Part shown: positions 11,707 through 22,097 of the stretch, piece by piece
Numbering within the stretch: the stretch's first letter is position 1
Layout: each line of letters opens with the position of its first letter
Assembly (NCBI GenBank): GCA_018417955.1
Contig: JACTVC010000007.1
Location: 744,001 to 808,000 of the forward strand
Direction of reading: 5' to 3'
Length of the DNA: 64,000 nucleotides
Origin: Laccaria trichodermophora
Lineage: Eukaryota > Basidiomycota > Agaricomycetes > Agaricales > Hydnangiaceae
Notes under the pieces: generated by a model
Seen by the model: the letters and a program-made list of their open reading frames with translations, nothing else
Told to the model about the DNA's origin: nothing
Databases searched by the model: none
Program-made: the position numbers and the translations under genes

Positions 11707-12900
11707 ATGCAGGTATTTTCAGGGTCTGACTTTTGTCGTCAAGATTGCATTCCTTATATTGCCTGGGAATCTCTGCTGCTGTGGCTCTGTTTTTGGAACC
11801 TAGAAACTCCGCCGTTTGGTGTATTAACTGGCAGGACTTGTGTCTCGTTGAATACTTTCAGGGTATTCTCGCACCGTTCGATTCCTGGATATCTGTCCTT
11901 TGCCCCAGTGCTGGAAATGTTGGTCAGTATGGCTTTTCTTTTAACAACTACAATCTCCAGCAATTATCGTGTTATCTGGTATGACTGTTTTTCCCTGCCG
12001 AATTCTTCCAGATGGTCTCGCACGACACATTTCATGCATGTATGTCCTTTACTCTACGATCATTTTACTAGTTACATTTGGTCAAAAACCTTAGTCAGTA
12101 TGGCTTACCTTTCGAAGATCACAAAATCCATCGCTTATTGCATTACTTGGTACTGCTTCTGTCTCACTTCATACTTCTGGGGAATTCTTGTACGACTTAT
12201 TTCCTTCAAGTCTGACCTTCACCATCATAATTCTATTCATTACATTGGCTTGAAAATCTCCATCGATACGGCTGACCTGTTGGAAGCCACAAAGTCAATC
12301 GTTTATTGTATTACCTGGTACTGTTTTTGTCTCACTGAATACTTCCAGGCCATTCTCGCACCACATATTCCCTCCTGGTGTGATCAACTGCCGAATTCTT
12401 CCAGATGGTCTCGCACGACACATTTCATGCATGTATGTCCTTTACTCTACGATCATTTTACTAGTTACATTTGGTTAAAAACCTTAGTCAGTATGGCTTA
12501 CCTTTCGAAGATCACAAAATCCATCGCTCATTGCATACCTTGGTACTGCTTCTGTCTCACTGCATACTTCTGGGGAATTCTCGTACGACTTATTTCCTTC
12601 AAGTCTGACCTTCACCATCATAATTCTACTCATTACATCGGCTTGAAAATCTCCATCGATACGGCTGACCTGTTGGAAGCCACAAAGTCAATCGTTTATT
12701 GTATTACCTGGTACTGTTTTTGTCTCACTGAATACTTCCATGCCATTCTCGCACCACATATTCCTTCCTGGTGTGATCAAAGTCCATGATGCCTTCATTT
12801 GTTACATTGTCTTGTAACACTCACCCACCGTGGCTTACCTTTCCCAAACCACAAAACTCATCATTTCTTGTAATTCCTGGTACTACCAGAAAGTCTGTGC
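11707..12900 (+). repeat. 168-nt tandem repeat inside a 393-nt higher-order duplication
   Basis: The string TGGTACTG(C/T)TT(C/T)TGTCTCAC or a variant recurs at about 11829, 11977, 12148, 12316, 12541, 12709 and 12878, mostly 168-171 nt apart. Separately, the block starting at about 11998 (CCGAATTCTTCCAGATGG) is repeated at 12391, exactly 393 nt on, with very few differences. Because 168 and 393 are multiples of three, a 360-codon frame (11707-12789) stays open across the array. It has Trp/Cys/His-rich, repeat-driven composition, no domain I recognise and no splice support, so I treat it as an array rather than a gene. Confidence 0.75.
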
Positions 12901-13309
12901 GGTGTCTGTGAAAGTCACAAAGTACATCGCTACATATCTGGTTTGATGCTGCAGGTCTCTCATCAACTCCTTGGAGGCTTTCCTAAGAACCCATCGTTCC
13001 TCTGGGTCCGGCCATCTCACCCAAGTCTCACCCGATCTTTTTCTTCTTATTGTTGTCAAAACTCAGCGCATGTTTTGCAATGGAAAAAATTATTTTGTAC
13101 ATGGCGAAAAGTCACAACTTCACCACCATTTATATTGGTTGAAAAAGGGGTCTGCAAGGCTTTTAAAAATTTTTGACATTTTACATTTTGAAAGCTTTTG
13201 TAAGGTTTAGTAGTCACTTGCCTGTTGAACCCCAATTTCCCGATGTTGGAGGTCGTGACCAACTTGAAAACGTGTCGGGGAAACCCGAAGCCATCAATTC
13301 ATGATCAAC

Positions 13310-13338
13310 CATGATTGTCAGGTTACCTGACAATCATG
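13310..13338. repeat. Perfect 14-bp inverted repeat with 1-nt centre
   Basis: CATGATTGTCAGGT is followed by one T and then ACCTGACAATCATG, a perfect hairpin. No gene is supported within 300 bp, and its role is unknown. Confidence 0.8.
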
Positions 13339-13647
13339 CAACTTGCACCTCACTGGACAGCGCTCAGCAACCATCTGCGTCCTCAGGCAGCATGAAAACA
13401 TTGAAGTCTGGCTGTCACGAAGAAAAAAAAGTGAGCCTACCCGTTATCATGGGCGCTTCTGAGGTCGAATTGCATTCAGCTTCGGAGGACTTGTTGAAGG
13501 CTGCGATTCCGGCCGTCAGTCGACCCCCAGTGGAACTCGCACCTACATATTTTGGGTGGATAACGTTGGAGATTGGAATGCGTGTGTAACACCGTGTAGA
13601 ATCTCCGACACTGCACCTGACGTCTCCGTTTTGGCTTTTTGATCTAG

Positions 13648-14178
13648 CTAACAAAGTTCTTGACAGCGGCTGTGATAACGAAACAAGAACCAGGTCTTTG
13701 AGACCATGTGGAGGATTTGGTTTGTGACCGCATCTTTGAGAGCTGCGGCCCTGTATACCTGCGGAAGTACTAGTAGGCTGAGTACCAGATCAACAAACCC
13801 TGATTCAAGTTCGTTTTTCACGCTTGTTGATAAAGATTCAATGAACCACCCCATGCGGTAGGCAGTCAATAGCGCAGACTCCCCGGACGCCCAGATCCTT
13901 ACACCGAACGGGTTCCCCCTTACCAACCATGGACCATTCCACTGCAACGCTGCCCCCAGACAGACGTTTTTCATAACAAACGATATCATCGGAATTTCCT
14001 TATCACAACCCTTGAGAACACGCTGTTTCTGGTAGAGATCGACACAACTCCATCTGTCCGTCGTTCGGGATGCGATTGCTGATTGGGACAAGAGGGGATC
14101 TTCTGAGCACACCGACGTGATCGAGTCTCGAGACCAGTTAACATCTCGAACCTGACAATTGGCCCCCTCTCGCCACAT
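13648..14178 (-). CDS. Uncertain ORF, 176 codons
   Basis: An open frame of 531 nt (MWREGANCQVRD...) just downstream of the P450 on the same strand. It has no recognised domain, no signal peptide and no splice support. It could be chance. I list it only because its length is unusual for this sequence. Confidence 0.2.
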   Translation of the reverse strand: MWREGANCQVRDVNWSRDSITSVCSEDPLLSQSAIASRTTDRWSCVDLYQKQRVLKGCDKEIPMISFVMKNVCLGAALQWNGPWLVRGNPFGVRIWASGESALLTAYRMGWFIESLSTSVKNELESGFVDLVLSLLVLPQVYRAAALKDAVTNQILHMVSKTWFLFRYHSRCQELC

Positions 14179-14289
14179 GGGATCTCTGAGTATCTGACAC
14201 GCTATTTATCTAAACTCAAATACTCATTTTTCGCGAGAATCCAATCACATCCAACGCACGATAGAGCTCAGATACAGTAGGCAGGTCTA

Positions 14290-16384
14290 TCACCCATCCC
14301 TTTTGCGAAAGAGAACTTTTCCCTGCCTCGCGGGAAGCTCGACAGGACCAAACCAATCATCTAAGGGGCGAACTCCTTCATTCTCCATCTTAATGTCGTA
14401 GTGGATGATAAGGTGAGCCATCATGCATTTGAGTAACGACGTCCCGAAGAACCGGCCCGGACTGATATGATGTTTCTTTTGTTATGGCCTCGTCCGAAAG
14501 AGCACCAATGCTTACCAGATATGTTTTCCACCGCCGAAAGCAAGGAAGCTTGAACTTGCACTGGTCACTTTATGTTTTGATCCCTGTTCCAAGGTCTTGG
14601 CTCGTACACGCAGTTTTTCGAATCGAAACCCGTCAAATTTGTGTGCTTCCGGATACTTTTCCTCATCAAGATGCGTGGCTGTCGAGCACGCAGTTACAAG
14701 CGTGCCTGGTGGAACGACAACGCCGTTCGGAAAAGTATAGCGAATGAGGGATTTTCGCGGTAAGGCTACTATCAACGCAGTGGTAGCATTAGCTGATCGT
14801 TTGGAGAAGATTTAGTCGAGTCACCTACATGCACCAATACCATGCATCCTCAAAGTCTCCTTCAGGAAACTATCTAGTTTCCAACAATGATCGAGATTCT
14901 TCTCCGTCCAGTTCTCGATGTGCTCTGGATGACTGAGGTGCATCAATAATTCTTCTCGTAGGTCGTCCGCGTAAAAGGGCTCAGCAGCGAGATGATAAAC
15001 TGCATGCGTAAACGTCTAACCGTCAAAATGAGTTCTTCATTGGTGTACAAGTTCCTAGGAATAGGATCATAGAACTTACCGTGAAGGCTGAGTGGTGCGC
15101 CATAAAATTGGCGATCAACACTCTCAACGCGATTGAGCTCGTCTCCCGTTCGAGGGCAGAAGGGGCGCTGTCCATCAACCAGCTGATCAAGTCATCCTGT
15201 GCAAAATATATGGTACTGCTCATCAGAAAGTGGAGGCGAATGAGATAAGGTAAATTGTACCGGACGCCCTTCATAATCCGACCCAAGCTCAGCTATTTTG
15301 AGCTTTCGCTCTTCGATCTCGGGGCCTAAGTATTCCAAAACTCTGGTTTGTCTTCCAGACACTTTGTTATATAAGTTGCCAATAAATCTAAACCGCAGAT
15401 TCAATGATGCCCCGAAAATGGGAGACTGAACTTACGGCTGCAAAAATCGCGGAAAGGCATTTATCACTGTCGCTTCTGTAGTGACGCCCGCAGAGAACTG
15501 GATATTCAGCTGAAGATAGCTTTTATTGCGACCTAGAATTTGATTTGTGTTGAAGTTCGCGTGAAAAGTGTAATAATAAATTCATTCGTACACACCGGGT
15601 TGCCCACCAATACGCGGTGAAGCACTCGACATACAAGTGCAGAGAATTCATCATACGCATCGATGGATATCCATCCTGATGAAAAGTAATTTGTAGTCGG
15701 TGTGAATAAAAATTTCACTGACTAACCGCCATCTACTTCCTGGCCATTCGCTATCATATCCGGAAAAGCATGTATCGATTCGTCAACAATATTCGGCAGG
15801 ATGGTTGCAAGGTTCTTTGTGAGCGTCGTCCTGATGATGGAGTCGTGATAGGGATTTTCCCTAAATTGGCGACCGAGGGTATGATCAAGCTGAAGAAGCT
15901 ACGAAAAAAAAAACTAAATCGCCAAAACAAAAAACATCGAAGACAATTCACATCAAGCATGGCATCCCACATGGATAACACACTTTCTGGAGCGGTGCGG
16001 AGATTATTGAGGAGTTGGTCCCCAGTAACGACGACAAGCCATCGGTCCACCAGGGGTATCTTGAAGACGCCATTTTTGTGCTATGTGTACCTCGTACATG
16101 AGGCCAGAATTCAATGTATCGAACCGTTTAGAATGACGACCTTTTGGTATCCTTCCTGGAGAATGACATTCGCCTTTCTAATGAATTGAAAAGCGCTCCA
16201 GTAAGATGCAAGAAAACCTTCACATCCGACAGCTGGGACGTTGAGCTGAGCTCATAGCACGGGTAAGGATATTAAGGACGGAGCCAAGGGACGGACTCAC
16301 GGATCGACGGCAACGGGAGACATAAAAAAAGGAGTTAAGGTAAATGACGAAAGCCAGTATCAAGAACACCTCAAGAACACTCAT
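14290..16384 (-). CDS. Cytochrome P450 monooxygenase, complete
   Basis: About ten exons on the minus strand, starting at 16384 with a membrane anchor (MSVLEVFLILAFVIYL) and ending at 14290. Diagnostic parts are in order: YQK-HKNGVFKIPLVDRW; LQLDHTLGRQFRENPYH; the I-helix region ANFMAHHSAFTTFTHAVYH; the K-helix ExxR (FLKETLRMHG); the PERF-region PEAHKFDGFRFEKLR; and heme loop FLAFGGGKHICPGRFFG. The heme-ligand Cys codon is split TG|T by an intron (14462-14515). The pattern matches the fungal ent-kaurene-oxidase-like P450 class, which is ER-anchored and uses NADPH-P450 reductase for oxygen insertion. The substrate cannot be told. The I-helix lacks the usual acidic-Thr pair, as in relatives with A-I-H-T/S-x. 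The exon 1/exon 2 junction (about 16260-16310) is ambiguous. A dehydrogenase lies 0.6 kb upstream on the same strand. Confidence 0.9.
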
Positions 16385-16976
16385 GGTGTCCGTGATTATC
16401 AGTGAAACGTCTCCTGGTTGGAAATATCAGCCGTAGGGAAGGAGATCGCACCGGCATAATGAACGGATGCCTCCATTTTATTCAAAACGTTAGCTCTCCA
16501 TTTGCCGACCATGGTGGTGAACACCTGCGCGGCATGCAAAGCCATCGTTCCAGAATGAGTTTCGGCGGCCCTAATCGACTAGGCCGGCCAAGACAGATGC
16601 CCTTAATAGATGCGGAAATTATGTGATGGCACTGGGAACGAACCGAGTAGAACAGTTGTAAAGTAAATAGTAGCGCCTGTATCTCGACTAGGATTCGAAG
16701 TTTCCCAGTGGAAGCTTTATCGCGTGGCAAGGCGTGCCCGAGTATGGTGCTTAATGTGCATCAAGGGGTGTCGAGGAAAGTGAAGGCCACAATAGGGACT
16801 GACGTTTGAGAGATCTACGTACCATCAGCAGGACAATTACTCACCGTCCTGATATTGATAGAAGTGCCAAATGGAGGTGCGAAGGCATGCTGATTCGAAA
16901 GGGAATTTACCTGCGAGATGAAAGTTGTGGGCAAAGCTTGGAGCGACAGGCGAGTCAGCACTCACATGCAGGTAAC

Positions 16977-18205
16977 TTAGGAATTAACCGAAAGGTTATC
17001 AAAGTTGACGCCCCTCGCAACATCGACCCATTCATCGAGAACTTTTAGCACCTTGGAACACTTAGTCCTCACATCGTTCTCCGCATCTTCACCGAGAACG
17101 AGATATCCAGGCCATGGTCTCCCTTTGGCTACTCCTTCCCCCCTCACCACGTCCACCACGACTTGCATAGCTTTGTTTGGATCCCCCTTTTCAGTTCCTG
17201 CCACAGATGCAAACCGAGCCTTACTGGTTGCCCTCATGTCATCGTACGCTGGTATAGGATTGGATGTAAAAAATGGTTGTCCATAGATACCTTCCGTCAT
17301 AAAAGCGCCAGGCTCGACCAATAAAACCCGAATATTGAATGGTGCCAGTTCGAGCGTTAAAGTTTCAGTCAAAGCTTTTGCAATTGGAAGTGAGGATTAG
17401 TGAGAAGGGCTCAAATTAATCTGCCATACCGTGTACAGCCGCCTTTGATGCCGCATAAGGTCCTGAAGTAGGATGAGCATGTTTGAACCTTTCAACATCC
17501 ATACGTCGACTTGCCAATGCCCTAGAACATAAAATAAGCTGCGCCTTGATCAAAATTTAGTTCACAAACAATAATTTCGGTCTTCCAAGCAGATCTACTG
17601 CCAATAATCACTAGACATGCCGATGGGCTCGCACGAAGGTATGGAAGAGTGGCTGAAGTCACGTCCATCATGCCGAAGAAGTTTGTATCAAACTGGCGAC
17701 GAAGCAGGGAGGACCTGTAGACTGGTTTTCGATCGCGTTGTTCGTAACAAAATTGCATTCTCGAACGTACCCCGCTTCTTCTACTATACCAGGCAAGCCG
17801 TTCCCTGAAAAAAAAATCAATATCTGATAGTGGATTGATGTGCGCTTGCACCAACCTGCGTTGTTGACCACAACGTCGATGCGACCCCAGATGGCAGCTG
17901 CTTTGTTTACCTTGTCCGTGATTGCTTCTGCGCCCTCTGTGACATCTAGTTGTACGGTTCGCAAGTTTTCCTGGACGTCGGGTTTACAGCTGGAAACAAG
18001 GTTTTCAAGTTTATCCAAAGATCGAGCAGTGGCGATTACGCGATCGCCACACGCAAGGGCAAGGATCACAAGACGAAATCCGAATCCTGAAGAAGAACCT
18101 GTCGTGGAGAGAATGAAGATCAGATGATGAAGTTTGACTAACATGAAAGCTTCCGCGATGAAGATACTTGCCTGTAATTAACCACACCCTGGAGGCTTCA
18201 AACAT
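16977..18205 (-). CDS. Short-chain dehydrogenase/reductase (SDR), complete
   Basis: Starts at 18205 (MFEASRVWLITG). Exon 1 is 18172-18205 and the first intron, 18099-18171, is GC-AG (ACAG|GCAAGT). Joined exons give the Rossmann motif ITGSSSGFGFRLV (TGxxxGxG), RVIATARSLDKL, LDVTEGAEAI, and the structural VVVNNAG. Next come FDTNFFGMMDVTSATLPYL, VIIGSRSAW with the catalytic Ser, and GPYAASKAAVH with catalytic Tyr-x3-Lys, then LTLELAPFNIRVLLVEPGAF. This is a classical NAD(P)-dependent SDR of about 290 residues. The junction near 17520-17575 is uncertain because the only in-phase intron is about 31 nt. It lies next to, and on the same strand as, the P450, so the two could act on one metabolite (hydroxylation, then alcohol oxidation), but that is inference. 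Confidence 0.88.
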
Positions 18206-18454
18206 AGTTGCTATTCCTGTGCGCTGCGGTAATGTGATAACAGTGGCGGCGCTGTCACGGTAGGATGAAAAAAACAATGGAGAGAGTTCAAGCGCTCGAT
18301 GACGACCTTGATCAATCTCGGGCCGAGTCGTGCCGAAGGACTTCAATTACCCAGGCAACTGGCCAGTTAGTCTCGTGCCCATCCGTTGTGGAGAGTGAGC
18401 GGCCCGCCGGACCGTCGGAGTGTGAAAACACACTGCAGAACACTCTCCACAACG

Positions 18455-19406
18455 TCTGGTGCAATTGGTAGGGCGAACCTACGGTCGAGTCACAGCGTGA
18501 CAAAATGTAACAACTTCACATAGAGTAGGGAGCAATATCAACACAGTTTACAAGCATTGGACCTGTTACAAACTATATTTCTATGTGTAATGGTAAGTAC
18601 ATGTGAGCTATGTTATAATATGGTAGCCAGCTCGGAGAGAAGGGACATGTGGGGTTCAGAGGAAGTTGTGTAAGTTAACTGGAGGGACGACGAATGGATG
18701 CACGCTATCCGCTCTTCGCGAAAGGCCATCAAGACAATGAAGCTCAGTGTTTGAGGATATGACGCCGGAGCGTACACAGGCAACCCGGCGGTCACTCACG
18801 CGGGGAAATGCGGCTTTTGTGCACATATTCCTCAGCCTGGGCGCGTGTGACACCTTGGACGCGCTGGAATTCTGTAAGGAGGTTTGAGCGTATGCCAGCA
18901 AAATCGATGTTGTCCATAGCATGTTTAAGAGACTCGGGAGTCGTGTTGTTTACAGTTGCGACAATATTGGGAGGTAGGGCAGATTGGAGACGTGAAAACA
19001 GGGATGCTTGTGGGAGACTTGACGAGGAAAAAGGTCGTCCTCGTTGATGTAGTTTGACTTTACACATGTGTGCGGGGAGTAGGACGTTTGATACAGAGAA
19101 CCGGTTGAGAATTTGTTAGTCGACCATTTTCCAAGAGATTACAGGTGTAACGTACCTTTGTAAACAAATCACGACTATCCAGCACGGCAACGGTTGCGGA
19201 GGGCAAGAAGGCAGCTTTCCTCTGTTCAGACCTTTGTGACCTAAGATGCCGATGACGATCTGTCATAGTTTATAGCTGTAGTCGATTAGCAGGAGAAGAG
19301 AGAACCTGAGCTTGACCTGAGCGTCGGATTGAGGTCGCCAGCCAAAATGTTACCGTCTTGTCACGCTGTGACTCGACTGGTGGTTTTGCCTACCAATTGC
19401 ACCAGA
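18455..19406. mobile_element. 952-bp inverted-repeat element inserted in the MITE
   Basis: The left end TCTGGTGCAATTGGTAGG...GTCGAGTCACAGCGTGACAA (18455-18513) is repeated in reverse complement at 19348-19406, with terminal inverted repeats about 60 bp long and about 80% identical. TGGTGCAATTGGTAG resembles a pol III A box and GGTCGAGTCAC a weak B box, so the ends may be tRNA-derived. The interior carries a spliced gene fragment on the minus strand (18656-19266). The target-site duplication is unclear. The insertion is recognised because flanking MITE sequence continues on both sides. Confidence 0.7.
18656..19266 (-). pseudogene. Host-gene fragment inside the inverted-repeat element (BSD-domain-protein-like)
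   Basis: Minus-strand pieces: MTDRHRHLRSQRSEQR...DSRDLFTK followed by a GTACGT donor (start at 19266). A second open exon contains LQSALPPNIVATVNNTTPES and TEFQRVQGVTRAQAEEYVHK, then a GTGAGT donor and a last exon of about 7 codons ending at 18656. The middle exon resembles the N-terminal half of fungal BSD-domain (Dos2-like) proteins, but the BSD domain itself is absent. The first junction is out of phase. It looks like a captured and truncated gene piece carried by the element. The family call is from memory. Confidence 0.45.
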
Positions 19407-19494
19407 CACTTCAGGCAGCGACGGATATGAAGGGCCACATAGATGTAAACATAGGCACTAAAAACTGGAGAATAGACCAAAACCAGTGTTCCCT

Positions 19495-20313
19495 CAGGCT
19501 CCTAAAACCAGCCGCTCGCCTCGCTCACAAGAGCCCCTTCATATTTATGCGGGGGACGAGAATAGCATGATTTGATGTATTATGTAAGAGAATCAAAGTA
19601 CAAACAAACAAAAGGAAGGGCTCAAGCTCGCGAGGGAGCGGCTGGCAAAACTGTCGTCGGTGATCCCCGAAATCCTTGATTAACCCTAACATTGGGTTCA
19701 ACGACACGAGCACGTGCAGAGGCGCGTCGTCACGCTTGGGTTAGTAGATAGAAAAATTCCATAACATATTATACACGACAAGTAATCTCAAAGTCTTCGA
19801 AAGCATTAAGGATACCTTTGATTTGGGTTGTATTCAGTGTGTTCGCCATTGTTAGATAGAATGTTTTCAATCCTTCGTGAATCTTAGGCCTTTTATAGTT
19901 TTAAAGTACAGTACAGTATCATACGCAGTCAAGGAACATGATAGCTAATCACCCTCTTTGATAGAATTCAGAGACCCACAGGTCGCAGTCGGAAATCGCA
20001 GCATTAACGCAGCAGTGCGCACCCCCGCGCAGTAGTCACACCCTCGCGCGCAGTGTTTGCAGTCACAGTGTTACTTGATGCGTCAGCTCTGCACGTGCTC
20101 GTGTCGTTGAACCCAATGTTAGGGTTAATCAAGGATTTCGGGGATCACCGACGACAGTTTTGCCAGCCGCTCCCTCGCGAGCTTGAGCCCTTCCTTTTGT
20201 TTGTTTGTACTTTGATTCTCTTACATAATACATCAAATCATGCTATTCTCGTCCCCCGCATAAATATGAAGGGGCTCTTGTGAGCGAGGCGAGCGGCTGG
20301 TTTTAGGAGCCTG
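19495..20313. mobile_element. Mutator-like foldback element with 9-bp target duplication
   Basis: Terminal inverted repeats of 227 bp, 19495-19721 and 20087-20313, appear identical (both translate to the same 58-residue frame) and start CAGGCTCCTAAAACCAGCCG. They are flanked by a perfect 9-bp direct repeat GTGTTCCCT at 19486-19494 and 20314-20322. Long TIRs plus a 9-bp TSD are typical of Mutator-like elements. The 365-bp interior has no transposase, so it is non-autonomous. Arm identity implies a recent insertion, and it sits inside the older MITE. Confidence 0.85.
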
Positions 20314-20817
20314 GTGTTCCCTTAACATATTTGCTCTCATTTTCTAAGTTTGGTGATGGAAGTGTATATCCAACATATGCATAAAATAAACTTACAATAA
20401 AAAAACGGATCAGATCCAAAAAATGATTGAATAAATATGATCTAAATTCATATTTAGAATTTGCTGAACTTCCTGGGCCAAGATTTTAGCATATTCTAAA
20501 TATGAACTCAGATCATATTTATTTGTTCATTTTTAGGATCTGATCCCTTTTTTAATTGTAAGTTTGTTGTATGCATATGGTAGACGTACAAATCTATCAC
20601 CAAACTTAGAAATTGAGAGTAAATATACCAGGACAAAAGAGATTTCGGCGTATTCCACAGTTTTGAGAGCATATGTTTGTACATATGTAGCCCTACATAT
20701 TCGTCGCTGTCTCAAGTGAGACGTTGTAGGGAGTGTTCTGTCGTGTATTTTGTAACTCCGACGGTCCGGCGGACCGCACTCCCTTACAACGGATGGGAAC
20801 GAGACTACTGGCCAGTG

Positions 20818-22097
20818 TATGCAAAGTGTATGTTATTCTAATTTCACGTACACCAGGATGTCAACCCAGATTGTGACCTGGTCAATGCCGTCATGATTCC
20901 GTTTACATCTACACCCGTCAGCGCCACTGTTCACTGCAAGAGAGGGTTTCTGAGATGTTGCGTTGCATCCCAACTTGAAGTTTTGTAACCTCTTGTAACG
21001 TCGGAACAACCCCAAGCTCATCCATTGTCTGCTCTGTAAAAGGAGAACTAGCTGAAAATGCGGAGCTCCGACGTAAGGCAAGCCGTACTTGGAGAATTTA
21101 CCCCGATGCGTGGCCTCTCTAAGAGGTACTTATTTGAGCCAACTTTGAGCTTCCGTAACGTTCGTTATTTTTGAAAGTAAATCGATGAACTCAAGGAGGC
21201 CGGCGGGTATTAATATCAACACTTGACTAGTGAAAAGGACAGAAGAACTAATTTGGAGCACCTGGAATGATCTCTCAAGTCTTCATATAGAGGAAAACAA
21301 TCGAAAGGCTTCTTCCCTAAAGCCTAAGGTAAATCAAAGTTATCATTCACCGCCCTTGTTTGTACCTTAGGTAAACTAATGAATGAGTAGTACTTAGTTC
21401 AACTTTCATGGGTAAATAAATGCTCATTTAAAGTGGATCTGGGGGGTTGGAGTCGTGCAGTTCGAAGATGAACTCCCACATTCCAACGAATGTCCATTTC
21501 AATAGTTTTAATTTCAGAAGGTGAGGTTGATTGGGGAGCTTGCTCCCCTTTGTACTGCTAACCTCCAAAATGTAGATGATGACCTAATCCACAAGTAGTT
21601 GGCCATATTTACACATTGCACAGCATGGACACCCCGTGCGAACTTACTGATATGTGCATGACAATCACAAAATCCTGGCAAGTCCATATAAGATCTATCA
21701 GCAAATTTTGTATGAAAAAATTCATTGACCCAATAAAATAGGATATATCAAGGTCCCCATCTAGTCTGCGAGGTACTTGCATACAAATTCGTTCTAGCTT
21801 AAAGTCGCTACTTAATGGTGTGACATTGCGTTTGAGTTGCCTGGTTGTCAAGTGATTCTGCCATATCCTCAGGCTAATTTTTTTTACCCATTTGTAACAT
21901 GAAATGATGAATAATGTGCACAATTGACCCACTGTGATGCCTTCATTTTTTTTTTTTCCTGGACTAATTCTGATTGTCGTCACGGTTTTGTGCCAAGGAA
22001 TGATCAGCTTGTGAGCTCGCTCATTACGTAACCAGGATAACTTTTCCACGCACCTGCTTGTTGACTTGCACCTCAAACCTACCACTACTTAAGTACG
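20818..22097. other. Intergenic stretch
   Basis: AT-rich sequence. A 158-codon minus-strand frame (21609-22085) has no recognisable motif and is probably chance. Nothing else is supported. Confidence 0.4.

Larger units (their letters stand above)
18357..20817. mobile_element. Foldback MITE split by two later insertions
   Basis: The outer ends are an inverted pair: ACTGGCCAGT(T)AGTCTCGT plus CATCCGTTGT... at 18358-18454 matches the reverse complement of 20717-20817. Reading inward, homology to the right arm stops at 18454, resumes at 19407 (CACTTCAGGCAGCGACGG against CACTTGAGACAGCGACGA), stops again at 19494 and resumes at 20323. It then continues to the centre near 20475. Removing the two interrupting blocks leaves a foldback of about 680 bp with arms of about 340 bp. 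Each outer end contains a small hairpin bounded by TTGT(A/G)...ACAA with CCGCCGGACCG in the stem. No coding capacity. Confidence 0.8.

Noticed and set aside
11707..12789. 360-codon ORF with hydrophobic stretches, possible membrane protein
   Set aside because: The frame is an exact product of 168- and 393-nt repeats. It has no conserved motif and no splice support.
20327..20627. Separate 300-bp MITE next to the Mutator-like element
   Set aside because: Its arms continue collinearly with the outer inverted repeat once the two inserts are removed, so it is the centre of the larger MITE.
21609..22085. 158-codon minus-strand ORF
   Set aside because: No recognisable motif, AT-rich, and no introns in a region where real genes have them.
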